Below, piece after piece: positions 22,918-33,787 of a stretch of DNA of 64,000 bases (the first letter of the stretch is position 1; each line of letters begins with the position of its first letter). The DNA lies in assembly GCA_943736015.1 (NCBI GenBank), contig OX031058.1, positions 21,167,001 through 21,231,000 on the forward strand, read 5' to 3'. A model generated the notes under the pieces. That model made no database searches, was not told where the DNA came from, and saw only the letters and a program-made list of their open reading frames with translations. The translations under genes were made by a program, and so were the position numbers. This stretch comes from Tridacna crocea. Its lineage: Eukaryota; Mollusca; Bivalvia; Cardiida; Cardiidae.

Positions 22918-23330
22918 GTGACGATGACTCTCCATGTTTCTTCAGACTGAAAAGAGCCCAATTTGCGGTCGTTCTGAAATATGTTGAAGCCGGAATTACT
23001 AGAAGATCGACCACAAGAGAGTCAGTTAGTGCAAAACGATATCATTTTGCTTGAAATGCAGTCCGGTAACCGTTGCGATGAAAAAGAACGACAGTTTTTT
23101 TTGTCGAAATCGGAATGTCGCATTGGCGGACTAAGCAGTCGAATATATGATAAATTCATATCGAAATTAATGTGGTTCAAACTTGTCACCTAAATGCGAA
23201 ATTTCGCACACGGACAATACTGTAATACCCTAGGTTACAGGTTCGTGGCAGGAGTATTCTCACACTTCGCCTGACCCACCTTCAGGCTGCGTTTAGGGTC
23301 AGTCTATCGTGATGTTGTTTGTGCCCTGCC

Positions 23331-23420
23331 CTGCGTTCAGTTAAAGCGAACGGTACAAAACGTTTTGTAACGTTTGCAAACGTTCGCTATTGAACAGTCC
23401 GTTCGCCGCTTACGTTTGCA
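23331..23420. repeat. Left inverted terminal repeat of a possible 3.7-kb element
   Basis: TGCGTTCAGTTAAAGCGAAC is the inverse of GTTCGCTTTAACTGAACGCA near 27006. More GTTTGCAAACG / CGTTCGC palindromes follow inward. Confidence 0.55.
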
Positions 23421-23960
23421 AACAATCGCAAACGCTTTTTCATGGTGGTACGCCGAGCTAACAAAGATGGCTGACGAATGATCGTTATCCTAAAGCCGAA
23501 ATATAAAAAATGAAAATTCTTGTATTTCTGACATTTTAATGAATTATCTGTACATGTGCGAAATTGTATCGATTACACTACTCTTGAAATGTGATCTGAA
23601 GGTTTAATTTATACCCTTTTCGGACGTTATGATTATAAAAGTGGCCAATAACGGCCGATTGAAATGAGAAAATAGCTATCCGGACGGACCTAGAATACGG
23701 ATTATTGCATATTTCAATTGTTCATATATTGCAAATCATAAATCCAATCACTTACCTTCACGGGCCAAAAAAAGTTTATTTCTTGAGTTGATTTACGCTT
23801 GATATAATCCATTCCCTACTAATAAATAGCCTGTATAAATGTTCTTTTTCCCCGAAACAGAACGGCAAAGGTCTTTCTTGTCATACGATTCACTGTGTCC
23901 CAGTTTATTTAAAATTACATCTAACGATGTCTTGGATCAGGAAAAGTGAAAATAAATGTT
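23420..23960. other. No gene recognised
   Basis: AT-rich interior of the possible 3.7-kb inverted-repeat element. No transposase-like frame is present in either orientation. Confidence 0.4.
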
Positions 23961-23967
23961 GATGTCC

Positions 23968-24168
23968 TTAACACTTTTTACCAAACAATTCCTAGTTTTA
24001 ATGAACACATAGAAGAAAGGAAAATATAAAAAACATTGTGGAAGAAGGAGAAAAGGTTGACAACCAGTAATTCTCCTTTCCCACAACGTTTCTTCCTTTT
24101 CACAGGCGACTTATAACCTTTCAGCTTTACTTTTTATGTGGTTTACAATGCTCAAGATTTATGTTTAA
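23968..24168. repeat. Family A MITE, shares TTAA with next
   Basis: TTAACACTTTTTACCAAACA on the left, diverged core (GGAAGAAGGAGAAAAGGTTG), right end inside TTTATGTTTAACCC, whose TTAA starts the next copy. Confidence 0.7.
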
Positions 24169-24393
24169 CCCTTTCCCAAACAACAAACTTTTGGACTAGA
24201 CCAAATTGAAAGCATTTGCAGACGACAATTCAACTCTTGCTGAAAAGATGGTTTCTGTCTATGATAGGATAGAAAACATTGTGGGAAAAGGAGAAAATGC
24301 TGGTTACCAGCATTTTCTCCTTTTCCCACAATGTTTTCAAAAGGCTACTATTCCAGACCCGTAAAAACCAGGGATTGTTTGGGAAAGGGTTAA
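24165..24393. repeat. Family A MITE, young-looking copy
   Basis: TTAACCCTTTCCCAAACAAC to GATTGTTTGGGAAAGGGTTAA, 229 bp. It is very close in sequence to the 229-bp copy at 53171, sharing the private arm sequence CAACTCTTGCTGAAAAGATG. Perfect core. Confidence 0.9.
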
Positions 24394-24399
24394 GTCTAA

Positions 24400-25150
24400 A
24401 TTTTCGTTGTCTGATACAGAGTTAAAATGCTTTTAAATACAAGTTAACAACCTACTTCACAAATACACTTTTTACACCCAGCAGTTAACAGCTTTAGAAA
24501 TCCGTCAGAAAACAAATATTTCCTTCTAACAAGTAATCGCTCCTTTTCCACCACTGTTCATTCTTAATGTAAATCCTATTAGTGATTTAATTCTTTGAAA
24601 TACCTCCGACCTATTGTTTTATTAATCACCTTTTTGTACATCCAAAACTTACATATGATATTCAGTGCCCCATATGTCCACAGGTTAACTTATAATCAAA
24701 CAACCAAATAATTTTTACGATCCTGCCAGGTAAAACTTTTGAAACCATGGAAAACGTTGGAGAAAAATGCCTGCAATCAGCAATTTCTTCGTTTCTCACA
24801 ATGTTACCTGTCCTTATAGCTATCACTTCAGTAAAACTGCCTCTTTACCAGACTGCGAAGTTTTAGACTTGACAAATGGAAAGCATTGTTAAAATATTAC
24901 TGAAAGTGATAAAATATTGACTTTCTTGAAGGAGAATTCTAAAATTTATAGTCTGGTCAAGATAAATGTGACACAGCTTTTACAGCACACGTTCCACTAT
25001 TAAGGCGAACCAAATATGATTTTCTGAAAAACATTGGAACAAGGAGATCAAACGGTTGACGGATATTGAACCCTTCTCCTGCTGAAAAATTGAATGCAAC
25101 TTTTCGAGGTCATAGAAAAACCTAAATGGTTCTATTTCAAATGCATTCAT
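24400..25150. other. Decayed family A remnants, no gene
   Basis: Scraps such as AGTAATCGCTCCTTTTCCAC (24530) and CAATTTCTTCGTTTCTCAC (24780) are relics of family A cores. Nothing else recognised. Confidence 0.5.
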
Positions 25151-25174
25151 TGAAGAAAAATACGGTATCTCCTC

Positions 25175-25286
25175 ATCAGACAATATAGATCCAAGATCAG
25201 GCTGCACATTCTGTGCAGTCTGATCTTAATCTACACTGTTGTCCGCATAAAGAAGCAAGTCGCAATCAGCAGCCTAAGGGTTAAGT
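25175..25286. repeat. Family C element, right part
   Basis: Palindrome GATCAGGCTGCACATTCTGT / GTGCAGTCTGATC, then TCTACACTGTTGTCCGC, AAGTCGCAATCAGCAGCC and the terminal TAAGGGTTAA. Confidence 0.75.
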
Positions 25287-25540
25287 AGGCCCAAAGGGAT
25301 TTCCTAATCGGCAGCGACTTGTTATTTTATGGCCCGGTCAATTGACGATCACATATGTATGGCTTTCATCAGTCGTAACCGAAATTTGATAAAACACGTG
25401 TCGGCAATTTATGAAAGAAACAAACTGCATCCGCGTCTGTTTGATCAAGTTAAATACCACCCCCTTATTCAACAACAGCAGCCATAAATGTAAGCAATAA
25501 ACTCTGTTTTGGCGTCATTTATAAAACAAGAATTATGTAA

Positions 25541-25750
25541 TTAACTCATTACTAAACGACAATATTTAAGCCTGGTCCAAATCGAAAGCATTTGCATACA
25601 ACAAAATAAAAGTGTCTAAAATTAAAAAAAAAATTGTGAAGGGTAGAAAACATTGTGGGAAGAGGAGAAAATGCAAGTTACCCACAGTGTTTTCTAACGA
25701 CTTCTTTCTCAGGGTCGTCAAAATTAGGGATTGTGTGGTAATGGTTGTAA
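25541..25750. repeat. Family A MITE lacking most of its core
   Basis: TTAACTCATTACTAAACGAC at the left and GATTGTGTGGTAATGGTT at the right. The core keeps only GTGGGAAGAGGAGAAAATGC, then jumps to CCCACAGTG: one arm of the hairpin is deleted. Confidence 0.75.
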
Positions 25751-25987
25751 AACGAAAATTGTATTCCAAATTGCACTTTGATAGCATGATCCCGCACTTG
25801 TGAATATATAGGCCACATTTTAGTGAGACTCAGTGCTCCTCTGAAAGACAGTGCAGACTACGATGAGACTTTTCAAATCCTGCGGGATAATTTTCAATCT
25901 GCACGGTAGTATTTCTTGCAGGATAGAACTTTGAAATCATTAAATTATACTTGGTTGGGAATAGATTTTATATTTGTTGTGCATTTT

Positions 25988-26180
25988 AACCTTTTACCAT
26001 ACAATTACGAGTTTAAACGACATTGATTAAGAAGGCCTGTACGAAATAATTTCGAGTTTAAATGACCAAAAAGAAAAAAAAAAAAAAAAAAAGAATATGA
26101 CAACATTAAGGAAGATACAGAAAAGGCTGATAACCAATATTTCTCCTTTTCCCATAACGTTTCTTTCTTTTCGGAGACGA
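25988..26180. repeat. Family A MITE, decayed
   Basis: TTAACCTTTTACCATACAAT at the left, a poly(A) insertion near 26065, and core remnants GATACAGAAAAGGCTGATAA / TTTCTCCTTTTCCC. Confidence 0.6.
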
Positions 26181-26467
26181 CTTACACCGTTTCAGCATTG
26201 TTTTTAATTCGTCAGTTGCAGTGCTTGAAAAAGTATGAATGAGTCTAAATTTTCGTTGTCTGATATGTGCCATCATCAAATACATATTAGGCATGTACTT
26301 CACAAATGCAACCTTTTTATACTCAGCAGTTAACAGCTTTGGAAGTCAGCCAGAAAATAAATGTTTGCTTGCAACAAGTATTCCCTCCATTTCCACCACT
26401 GTTTACTTTTCATCCTAAATCACTGAAACATGTTTAGGGGAGAATATTTTTTAAATCTATTGTGCAG

Positions 26468-26697
26468 TTTAACCTTTTACCCCACCATCTCGAGGTTAAA
26501 CGATAGCGATTAAGAAGGTCTTGGCAAACGTTCTGGAAGAAGGAACAAATGCCAGTTACAGGCATTTTCCTTTTTCGTTAAAATGTATTCTCCTCTTCCA
26601 CAGACGATGGTCACCGTTTTTTGCAATATTTTACTTGCATGCAGCAAATACTTTGGATTCGGGAGAAGTCTAAGAATTTGTTGTGGGATTAAGAGTT
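26468..26697. repeat. Family A MITE, diverged
   Basis: TTAACCTTTTACCCCACCAT to TTGTGGGATTAAGAGTTAA. The core is CAAATGCCAGTTACAGGCAT with reduced stem. Confidence 0.7.
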
Positions 26698-26949
26698 AAG
26701 GGTTATGTAACCTTCAGGTAATTTCTAAACCTACCCATAAACTTCTAACAAAAAATAGGTAAGAAATATATTGGTTGTAAGTTTTGCTTAAAATCAACCT
26801 GTCGAATAGATTATCATCATTTTTTGCCAATTGAGTTTAAACTTTAAGACGAAAGTTGCCATACTAATCAAAGTCTTCTGCAAAAACACGTGCCATTAGC
26901 AACCGACAGTAACCTTGTAAACAAATCTATACTGGGAGCCATTTTATTT

Positions 26950-27026
26950 AACGCGAACAAGTCGTTCAGTTAACTGTTCGCGACGCGAACAGTTCGCCTC
27001 AAACGTTCGCTTTAACTGAACGCAAG
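26950..27026. repeat. Right inverted terminal repeat of a possible 3.7-kb element
   Basis: CGTTCGCTTTAACTGAACGC is the inverse of the repeat at 23331. Inward it has its own GACGCGAACAGTTCGCC and GTTCAGTTAACTGTTCGCG palindromes. Confidence 0.55.
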
Positions 27027-27029
27027 GCT

Positions 27030-27815
27030 GGTCTTCCGAGGAAAACGGGCATTTCAGAAAATGGTGTCGCTCGAGTGTTACAGGAGCAACATCCTCAGTT
27101 TGAAAACATTGTGACCGTGATTGCACGGTCATAGGAAAAGGACAGAATGTACGGAACTATCTATATATATAATTTATTTATAAAACAATATAAATAGTAA
27201 ATCTTAACAGAAGTACACTTTATTTGGTTTATTTTTGACCCTATATTAATCATAAATATAAATTAGAACTTGTCAATGTCTTTTTTAGCATAATATTCAA
27301 GAATGCACTTCCCTACAGTCAGATTGAAGTAAATTATTAAAGGGAGGTAATTATCTATATACGCGATAAACCAAACAAAAGACAAAAATTTGTAGTTCTA
27401 AAAATAGAAGCAATTACAGCCACTCAATCAATGTTATTCAGAATTGCAATATTTCAGTCAAAGGGTATAAAACAAGGTAGAAAAAGCAGAAAATGCATTT
27501 TATCAGCACTTTCTTTTTTATCAACGATGTTTTCAAGAGCATACCTCCCCAGGGTTGATGTAGGATCATGTGCTCAACAACGAACAAGTATCATGGCGGT
27601 AGTTCTAATCGTTTATAGATCTAAATTGTGTTTCATATATCTATCAGGGAACCCTTCATACTAAGAGATTTAACTCAGCTTTTCTATGGTGAAAAGAGGG
27701 CATCTCCGTTAGTCTAATCTCCGCGATGCACTGTAACAAGCAAGTAATCTTATATCCGTAATTATGGATCGGTTTTCAACTTTTTATGCGGTTATTGTAA
27801 GTTGTTTTTTTTTTT
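27030..27815. other. No gene recognised
   Basis: Includes a faint family A core remnant at 27470-27540 (GTAGAAAAAGCAGAAAATGC / CAGCACTTTCTTTTTTATC). Otherwise AT-rich. Confidence 0.45.
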
Positions 27816-27819
27816 AACG

Positions 27820-28010
27820 ACCCGAAGGAAGAATTAAGCCTTTTGAAAACACTGTGGGAAAAGTTGAAAATGCTGGCAATCTTCTTTTCCCACAACTTCT
27901 TCTACCCTATCAGAAAAATTGCATGATTTGAGCCACATCGAAAATGCCGTCTGCAAAAGCAAATTAGGCTATTTTGGACAAGTCTGGATTTTTGTTGAGT
28001 GGTAAAAATC
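27820..28010. repeat. Family A MITE, core arm shortened
   Basis: AAGCCTTTTGAAAACACTGT, GGGAAAAGTTGAAAATGCTG, then CTTCTTTTCCCACAA, so the right arm of the hairpin is shortened. Right end TTTTTGTTGAGTGGTAA. Confidence 0.65.
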
Positions 28011-28163
28011 ACACAACAGCCTACTTTATAATACCTGAAATAAAGATGATTTTGTTGGTTTTAATTGGTAATACATGGCGGGTGATATTGTTTTCAGAAG
28101 CACTATGCAGTCTGTGCAATATCAAACCAGTACCATTTCACGAATCCGATAACCACATTTTTG

Positions 28164-28245
28164 CCAAATTTCCAGGGGGGGGGGGGGGGGGGGTTGGGGG
28201 TCCGGCCCCCCCCCCCCCGCCCCTCCCACCTCTGGATCCGCCCAT
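28164..28245. repeat. G-run/C-run element fragment, hAT-like end
   Basis: About 20 G, a short spacer, then about 14 C, followed by ACCTCTGGATCCGCCCATG. The inverse of that end, GGGCGGATCCAG, resembles the termini of hAT-type MITEs as I remember them. Only one end is visible. Confidence 0.5.
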
Positions 28246-28375
28246 GTCCCGATCCCTTTAGGCAGATCACCACATAATTATGGATCTATATAATCAGTTT
28301 TGTCTTACAACCGACTGAATCATGAGGTAGGCTGGTCCTTTGACGTGCGAAAAAAAATCACCATTAGCATATCTT

Positions 28376-28588
28376 TTAACCCTTATCCTGCTGTGTAAGT
28401 TAAACGATGCCTTAAAGTGCAGATTAGAAACTCAAGGGTTGCTATTTCAAAGTTAGTTTTTATGTGAGAAATATCTCCTTCTCGGACAGTGTAGATCAAA
28501 GATCAGACTGCACGTTTTGTGCAGTCTGATCTTGATCTACACTGTCCGCAAAAGGTCAGTGAGTCGCGATCAGCAGCCAAAGGGTTAA
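28376..28588. repeat. Family C TTAA-flanked MITE, complete
   Basis: TTAACCCTTATCCTGCTGTG at the left and GCAGCCAAAGGGTTAA at the right. The hairpin AGATCAGACTGCACG / TGTGCAGTCTGATCT lies near the right end, with ACTGTCCGCAAAAGGTCAGT after it. Confidence 0.9.
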
Positions 28589-28658
28589 TCCTTCCGACTC
28601 AGGTTAGTCTGCGTGGAATAAACATGTTTACCTGAATGAATACTGTTTGGTGATACAT

Positions 28659-28861
28659 TTAACTTGTGAACAAAGCATCCCTGGTTTTTACGATCCTGTG
28701 ATAGAAACCTTTTGGAAAAATTGTGGGAAAAGGAGAAAACGCTGATTACCAGCATTTTCTCCTTTTCACACAATGTTTTCAACCCTGCTGTAAACAAAAT
28801 TCATTTTTTTAGTTATGTGTAGTTTGTCAAGTGCTTTCAATTTGGTAGGCTAAAGAGTTAA
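28659..28861. repeat. Family A MITE
   Basis: TTAACTTGTGAACAAAGCAT to TTTGGTAGGCTAAAGAGTTAA, with a good core near 28718-28775. The right arm is shortened. Confidence 0.75.
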
Positions 28862-29082
28862 CTTATTCATATATATATATTCAGGAAATTTAGTTCATTG
28901 GTTGTAAAATGTAAGAATCATTTTGTATTTCTCCTCCATGAAGCATTTTAGATCTACCCTTATCAAGGTACATACAGCAGCCGATAAGTCGTCATACAAT
29001 ACACTAGATACATCTGCTTGATAATTCGATTTTTGCCTCCAGTTGAAAGTCGTTGTCTGCACATGTCATATATTAGCTTTGC

Positions 29083-29122
29083 CATTGCCCCCCCCCCCCC
29101 CCCTCCCCCACCCCCCCCCCCA
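29083..29122. repeat. Poly(C) tract
   Basis: Two long C runs split by T and A. Confidence 0.85.
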
Positions 29123-29149
29123 TCCCCTTTGACTTATTGCGGGCTACGA

Positions 29150-29395
29150 TTCAACTTTGTGCCAGACAACACAATTTTGGGCGCAACCCAATTCAATGCA
29201 CATGCAGACACCCAATTAAAATTTGATCATATTATGCTTTCTTAAAAGGGGTTGAAAATATTGTGAGAAAAGGAGAAAATGCTTGTAGGAGAAAATGCTG
29301 GTTACCAGCATTTTCTCCTTTTCCTACAATGTTTTCAAAAGGCTTCTTCCTAAGGGACTGAGGAACTGGGACTCGGAATTGAAGGGTAAAGGGTT
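29150..29395. repeat. Family A MITE with duplicated half-core
   Basis: Q arm remnant, then AGGAGAAAATGCTTGT directly followed by AGGAGAAAATGCTGGT, and the right half CCAGCATTTTCTCC. Ends GGGTAAAGGGTTTA. Confidence 0.75.
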
Positions 29396-29578
29396 TACTG
29401 CATATTGGAAAGTGTGTAGGCCAGGATCAGCCTGCAGATACTCTTCATGCAGTCTTATCTAAGCTTAAACTCTCCGCTTCTGTATAGTTTGGACAATGTT
29501 AAGAGCAGGAAGTGCCATGCCCCTAACGAATCGAAAAGTTTGTTAAACTTTGACCACTCACCTCGACTACTTTTGACC

Positions 29579-29807
29579 TTAACCCTTTACTCCATAGATA
29601 CTCATTTCTATACATTGCTTGTAGGAGCCTCTGGAAAACATTGTGGCAAAAGGTGAAATTGCTCGTTACGAGCACGTTCACCTTTTGCCACAATGAATTC
29701 TTAGCTATCAAAAGGTGTCATATACACATAAGAAACGGCTTCATCCTTGCTGTTATATAGGGTCAGTTAGAGATACCATAGAAATGCCTTATAGGGTAAA
29801 GGGTTAA
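29579..29807. repeat. Family B MITE, copy 2
   Basis: Reverse orientation relative to 9822: TTAACCCTTTACTCCATAGA at the left and CCTTATAGGGTAAAGGGTTAA at the right. The core is CAAAAGGTGAAATTGCTCGT / ACGAGCACGTTCACCTTTTG. Confidence 0.85.
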
Positions 29808-29814
29808 GAAAGTA

Positions 29815-30000
29815 AGCTTTTAAATACATCATGGGAGAAGGAGAAAATGCTGATATAATTATAGCATTTAGTCCTTTAACAACACTGTTTCCTAACTTTC
29901 CCAAAATAAGTTAAACCGATTTCAATACCTTTTAATTTTTCGTTTGCAAATGCTTTTAATTTTGTACCAGTCAAGAATTTTGTCGATTGGTAAAGAAAGT
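29815..30000. repeat. Family A MITE, decayed
   Basis: GAGAAGGAGAAAATGCTGAT with little complement left. Right arm TTGCAAATGCTTTTAATTTT, ending GATTGGTAAAGAAAGTTAG. Confidence 0.6.
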
Positions 30001-30017
30001 TAGACATCTCATCGTTT

Positions 30018-30140
30018 AGATCTAGATGGGATACATTCAAAATCAGACCGCTCGATCATTGTAGTCTGATCTTGATCTAGATGTATGTCATCTGCAATAT
30101 CTTTGTTATATCTCCTAGTCAAATAGATGATTTAAGGGTT
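30018..30140. repeat. Family C fragment
   Basis: Palindrome around AAAATCAGACCGCTCGATCA / TGTAGTCTGATCTTGATCTA, then ATTTAAGGGTTAG. Confidence 0.6.
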
Positions 30141-30161
30141 AGAAAGGTTTATCTAAATTGT

Positions 30162-30393
30162 ATAAACTTTTTACCAAATGACAAAAGTTTAGACTCTTCC
30201 AGATTGAAAGCATTTGCAGACGACAAAATGAATGCGGCTTAAAAATTGAAGCTTGAAGGCTGAGAAGAGTAGAAAAAATTGTGGGAAAAGGAGAAAATGC
30301 TGGTTACCAGCATTTTCTCCTTTTCCCACAATATTTTCAGACGACTTATTCATCTGGGTCGTAAAAACCAGGGACCGTTTGGTAAAGGGTTAA
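30162..30393. repeat. Family A MITE
   Basis: TAAACTTTTTACCAAATGAC to GACCGTTTGGTAAAGGGTTAA. Perfect core, Q arm on the left. Confidence 0.85.
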
Positions 30394-30394
30394 A

Positions 30395-31110
30395 AAAATA
30401 AGTCTGTAAAATCGGCAGGATACATGTGAAGATGTCTTAGTCATACTGTGGTATTAGCAGACGATGACTGATCAAAGATTAGAGTCAAAAGATTTACGTT
30501 ATCGTCTGTCTGATCTTCAGCTTCATGGAGGGGGTATGTTCGATATGATTGAATTGATTTTCGGAATATATTTATTACTTCCCTTTATGCTTTTAAAGCA
30601 TTTACTACATCTTACAGCAAGCTCAGATTGAATAAAATAGTAATTTTTAAGATATTTATATTGTTAGATGCTTTACAAAGTATGTATACTTTTGAATAAT
30701 AAAAGCTATTTTTCTGTTATACAGGCAACCTTATTTAAATTAAATTGGTAATTATTTAAATTATTATGTAAATACGAGGAAGTTAACGACCCTACGTCTG
30801 CAAGACGTGCTAGTCACGTCAAAATGTTTTCAATTGAATGTGGTGGAACACGCAACATGTGTTCAGCCAACATTTCTGCAGGCCTGGACTACGGGTTCGG
30901 GACCATAACAAACACTAATCTATGAAGAATGCTAGTTCATGAATTAAAATGCCTATGCGTAGTACACCACGATGTTTTCATAAGGTTTCTATCTCAGGGA
31001 CGTAAAAACCAGGGGTTGTTTGGTAAAAGGTTAAGAAAATAAACATAGTTTGAAAATTACGGAGTTAAGACGAAGCGGAGATCATACGATTGTTATTCTC
31101 TGCATTTAGA
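30395..31110. other. Mostly unrecognised, solo family A right end
   Basis: At 30970-31035 there is CACGATGTTTTCATAAGGTT...GTTTGGTAAAAGGTTAAG, a right end without its core. The rest has no recognisable content. Confidence 0.5.
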
Positions 31111-31117
31111 TTTCGAA

Positions 31118-31329
31118 TTAACCCTTATCCTTCTATAAACTAAAATTGTATTTTCAATTCGATATTAAAAACCAAAATATTGCGATTTCAAAATTATGTT
31201 TTGGGGAAAAATATCTCCTCACCGGACAGTGTAGATCAAAGATCAGACTGCACGTTCTGTGCAGTCTGATCTTTGGTCTACACTGTCCGCAACAGGTCAG
31301 TGAGTCGCGCTTAGCAGTTAAAGGGTTAA
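31118..31329. repeat. Family C MITE, complete
   Basis: TTAACCCTTATCCTTCTATA to TTAGCAGTTAAAGGGTTAA, with a perfect hairpin AAGATCAGACTGCACG / TGTGCAGTCTGATCTT. Confidence 0.9.
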
Positions 31330-31439
31330 GTTTTGATTTACTAGTAGATATAATCCTCATATCATGAAAACATTCCAATATATGGTGTTGCACCACCGCT
31401 AACTGTTTCCGGGCCGAGCATGCATTCGTTAAATCTCAG

Positions 31440-31875
31440 GGTCCCTCAGCTGTATCACATCGTCGTCTGTGCATGTCATATTCTTCGAAGATTCGATCTG
31501 TCGGCTGTATCACGTCGTCGTCTGTGCATGTCATTTTCTCCGAAGATTCGACCTGTCAGCTGTATCAAATCGTCATCTGTGCATGTCATATTCTTCGTAG
31601 ATTCGACCTGTCCGCTGTATCACCTCCTCGTCGACCTGTCAGCTGTATCACCCACGTCGTCGTCTGCGCATGTCATTTTCTCCGAAGATTCGACCTGTCA
31701 GCTGTATCAAATCGTCGTCTGCGCATGTCATATTCTTCGAAAATTCGAACGGTCAGCTGTAATACGTCCTTGTCTGCGCATGTCATATTCTTCGAAGATT
31801 CGAACAGTCAGAAGTATCACGTCCTTGTCTGCGCATGTCATATTCTTCGAAGATTCGGCCTGTCTGATAGGATGC
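31440..31875. repeat. Minisatellite, 55-bp unit
   Basis: The anchor GCATGTCAT occurs at 31471, 31526, 31581, 31668, 31723, 31778 and 31833: spacing 55 bp except one step of 87. Each unit contains TTCGAAGATTCGACCTGTC and TGTATCACGTCGTCGTCTG. 55 is not a multiple of three and no frame is broken, so long open frames here are a by-product. Confidence 0.9.
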
Positions 31876-31934
31876 ATCGCTATCCTGTACAGGATACATA
31901 TTTATATGCGATCTGTAAACCAAAACCCTCCCCT

Positions 31935-32162
31935 AATGCCTTTCCCAAACAATCCCTAGTTTTTAGGACCCTGAGATAGAAGCCTTTTGAAAACATTGTG
32001 GGAAAAATGAGAAAATTCTGGTAACCAATATTTTCTCCTTTTCCCATAATGTTTTCTATCCTGCTAGAAACAAATTTCAATTTTTGAGATACGTTTATTT
32101 TGTCATCTGCAAATGCTTTCAGTTTGGACCAGTCTAAAATTTTGTCGTTTGGTAAAAAGTTA
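31935..32162. repeat. Family A MITE
   Basis: Left end CCTTTCCCAAACAATCCCTA (TTAA lost), core with an extra base (GGGAAAAATGAGAAAATTCT), right end TTTTGTCGTTTGGTAAAAAG. Confidence 0.8.
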
Positions 32163-32463
32163 TGAAGTATCCATGGAGAAAATAGCTACAAACGATTCTT
32201 CTGTGGAAAGTTCTTGTCTGTGTTTCGCTCCGAATTTCTTTAAAAAAAAACTTACGGTTATCTCAAACAAGATTTCTTTTTTACAAATACTTTTCTTTTA
32301 CTCTCTGCACATCTTTCGATACAATTTCTGAAAATAGTTTCTAAATATAAACTTTAGGGAAATTATGCAGGGTTTTTCCACAAGAAATGTCTCGGCTTAA
32401 ACAGAAGCTATTTCCATAGCCTGCACAGGCTTTTTTCTACAACTGACTGGTGCATAAGTTACC

Positions 32464-32552
32464 ATGGCGGTGTTTATTTTGAAATTCGAAATAACGGATG
32501 TCGTATTAAAAAAGTATTCCGGTTCTGCACTTGGAAAAGCTAAACTAGATGA
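32464..32552 (+). CDS. Possible short first coding exon, unassigned
   Basis: ATG in a good initiation context (TTACCATGG) opens 30 codons, MAVFILKFEITDVVLKKYSG at the start, reaching GATGA followed by a full consensus donor GTAAGTAT. No acceptor or downstream exon was recognised and I do not recognise the peptide. It may be chance, and the call rests only on start context, donor quality and lack of repeats here. Confidence 0.2.
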
Positions 32553-33475
32553 GTAAGTATTTGAAAGAAGCTACCTAGTGGATGATAATGTGGTTACCCC
32601 GTTGCACCACTGCGAACTGCACCCGTTTCGTCACTGCGCTCTCCTTCCGGTTCGTAGTATCAAAAGTAGTTCCCTTTGAAAAATTGACAGCAAGTACGTC
32701 TTTTATTTCATTCTTTCCGATAGGTTATCGAGAAATAGCAGTGAAAATATTTTTTCGATATTACACGGGTACGGCCAGTGAAAATACCGAATTTCATGTT
32801 CTTGTGAAAATGTTACCGGTGGTGTTCACGCGATGAAATCAATTTCGATCTTTGACCGAAAAAGAAAAAACAACAGATATCCTCTAACGTTATTTGTTTT
32901 ATTAGAGGACACGAAAGAATAACTCTAAAATGTGTTTCTGGTGTTGATATAATGATTTCTACAGAAACTGAGTGCGGTCTTGTTATTTCTTGGAGAAATA
33001 TTTTGCGCCTGTGCCAACATACAGGAGATTGGTCTATACCAACTGCAATAACATTTTTTTCCACTATGATTTTTCATGGGTACTTGTGCGGTGGAAAAGC
33101 AGCTGAAACAGAAAACGGAATCGGCTGACGTGCAATTTAGCTTCGTGTTTAGCCGCTGGATATAAATTTGACAGAAACAAACAGCAAAGCTGTGGGTTTG
33201 CCGATAAAAAATAGAGTCGAAGTTGATGAAGTTCACAAAGTCCTTTTATTCATTATATAAAAAAATCTATGTGGCGCGACACCTTCTGCGCCATAAAAGG
33301 AAGCAATTTAGCAATTTAATGATTGATTTGAAAAATAGCAATTTCCTACTATGGAAATACGTAGTGCAATAGTGATATTTCACAAGTAAATGCATAGAAT
33401 GAATAATAACGTTTTTCATGTTACTTGGACAACGCTCTCAAGGATCTAAGTCTATCAGCGGTAGAATCCATTAGC
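32553..33475. other. Non-repetitive stretch, no certain gene
   Basis: Frames of 84 codons (+, 32582-32836) and 83 and 103 codons (-, 32813-33236) overlap without recognisable domains. This is one of the few stretches free of MITEs, so an undetected exon or UTR is possible. Confidence 0.35.
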
Positions 33476-33477
33476 TT

Positions 33478-33550
33478 TTAACCCTTAGGCTACTAAGCTC
33501 AAGTCACTGACTGTTTGCGAACAGTGTAGATCCAAGATCAGACTGCACGT
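33478..33550. repeat. Family C fragment
   Basis: TTAACCCTTAGGCTACTAAG and GTGTAGATCCAAGATCAGAC, then cut off in the middle of the hairpin, where copies of the PhyH terminal exon begin. Confidence 0.65.
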
Positions 33551-33697
33551 TGTTTGTGTTTTATCTCCCATTTCTTCAACAAAGAGGCTCGGTTAGAGCC
33601 ATGTAGAAAACTAACGTTCAGTTAGACCCTCATCATGTCGATGTCTGTCTGTATGATTGTTTATTTCTTTATCGCCCATTTCATTATCCAAGTGTCG
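33546..33697 (-). pseudogene. Decayed copies of the PhyH terminal exon
   Basis: 33600-33697 is similar to 34579-34680, the end of the PhyH last exon plus flank. On the minus strand it still encodes HTDRHRHDEGLTER and a stop, against HTDRYRRDEGLTEH in the real exon, but a one-base deletion upstream throws the GPWMKKW part out of frame. 33546-33576 resembles the adjoining part of the exon (ATCTCCCATTTCTTCA on the plus strand), so a second fragment is present. Too short and broken to be used as coding sequence. Confidence 0.65.
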
Positions 33698-33787
33698 AGC
33701 AGGGACCGTAAATTTTCATTTTTGTTATATATACGATCCCTGGGTAGAGTAAAGTGCTGTAGAAAATTATTGTTCCGTATGACCCCA

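Noticed and set aside
26944-27132. 62-codon frame on the - strand
   Set aside because: Covers the inverted-repeat end with GTTCGC palindromes, with no domain recognised.
28160-28245. G-quadruplex regulatory element
   Set aside because: The G and C runs fit better as the end of a hAT-like MITE, and nothing nearby suggests a promoter.
31420-31979. Two overlapping 168-179 codon open frames on the + strand
   Set aside because: They are translations of the 55-bp minisatellite. The repeats cycle through all frames and there is no domain or splice context.
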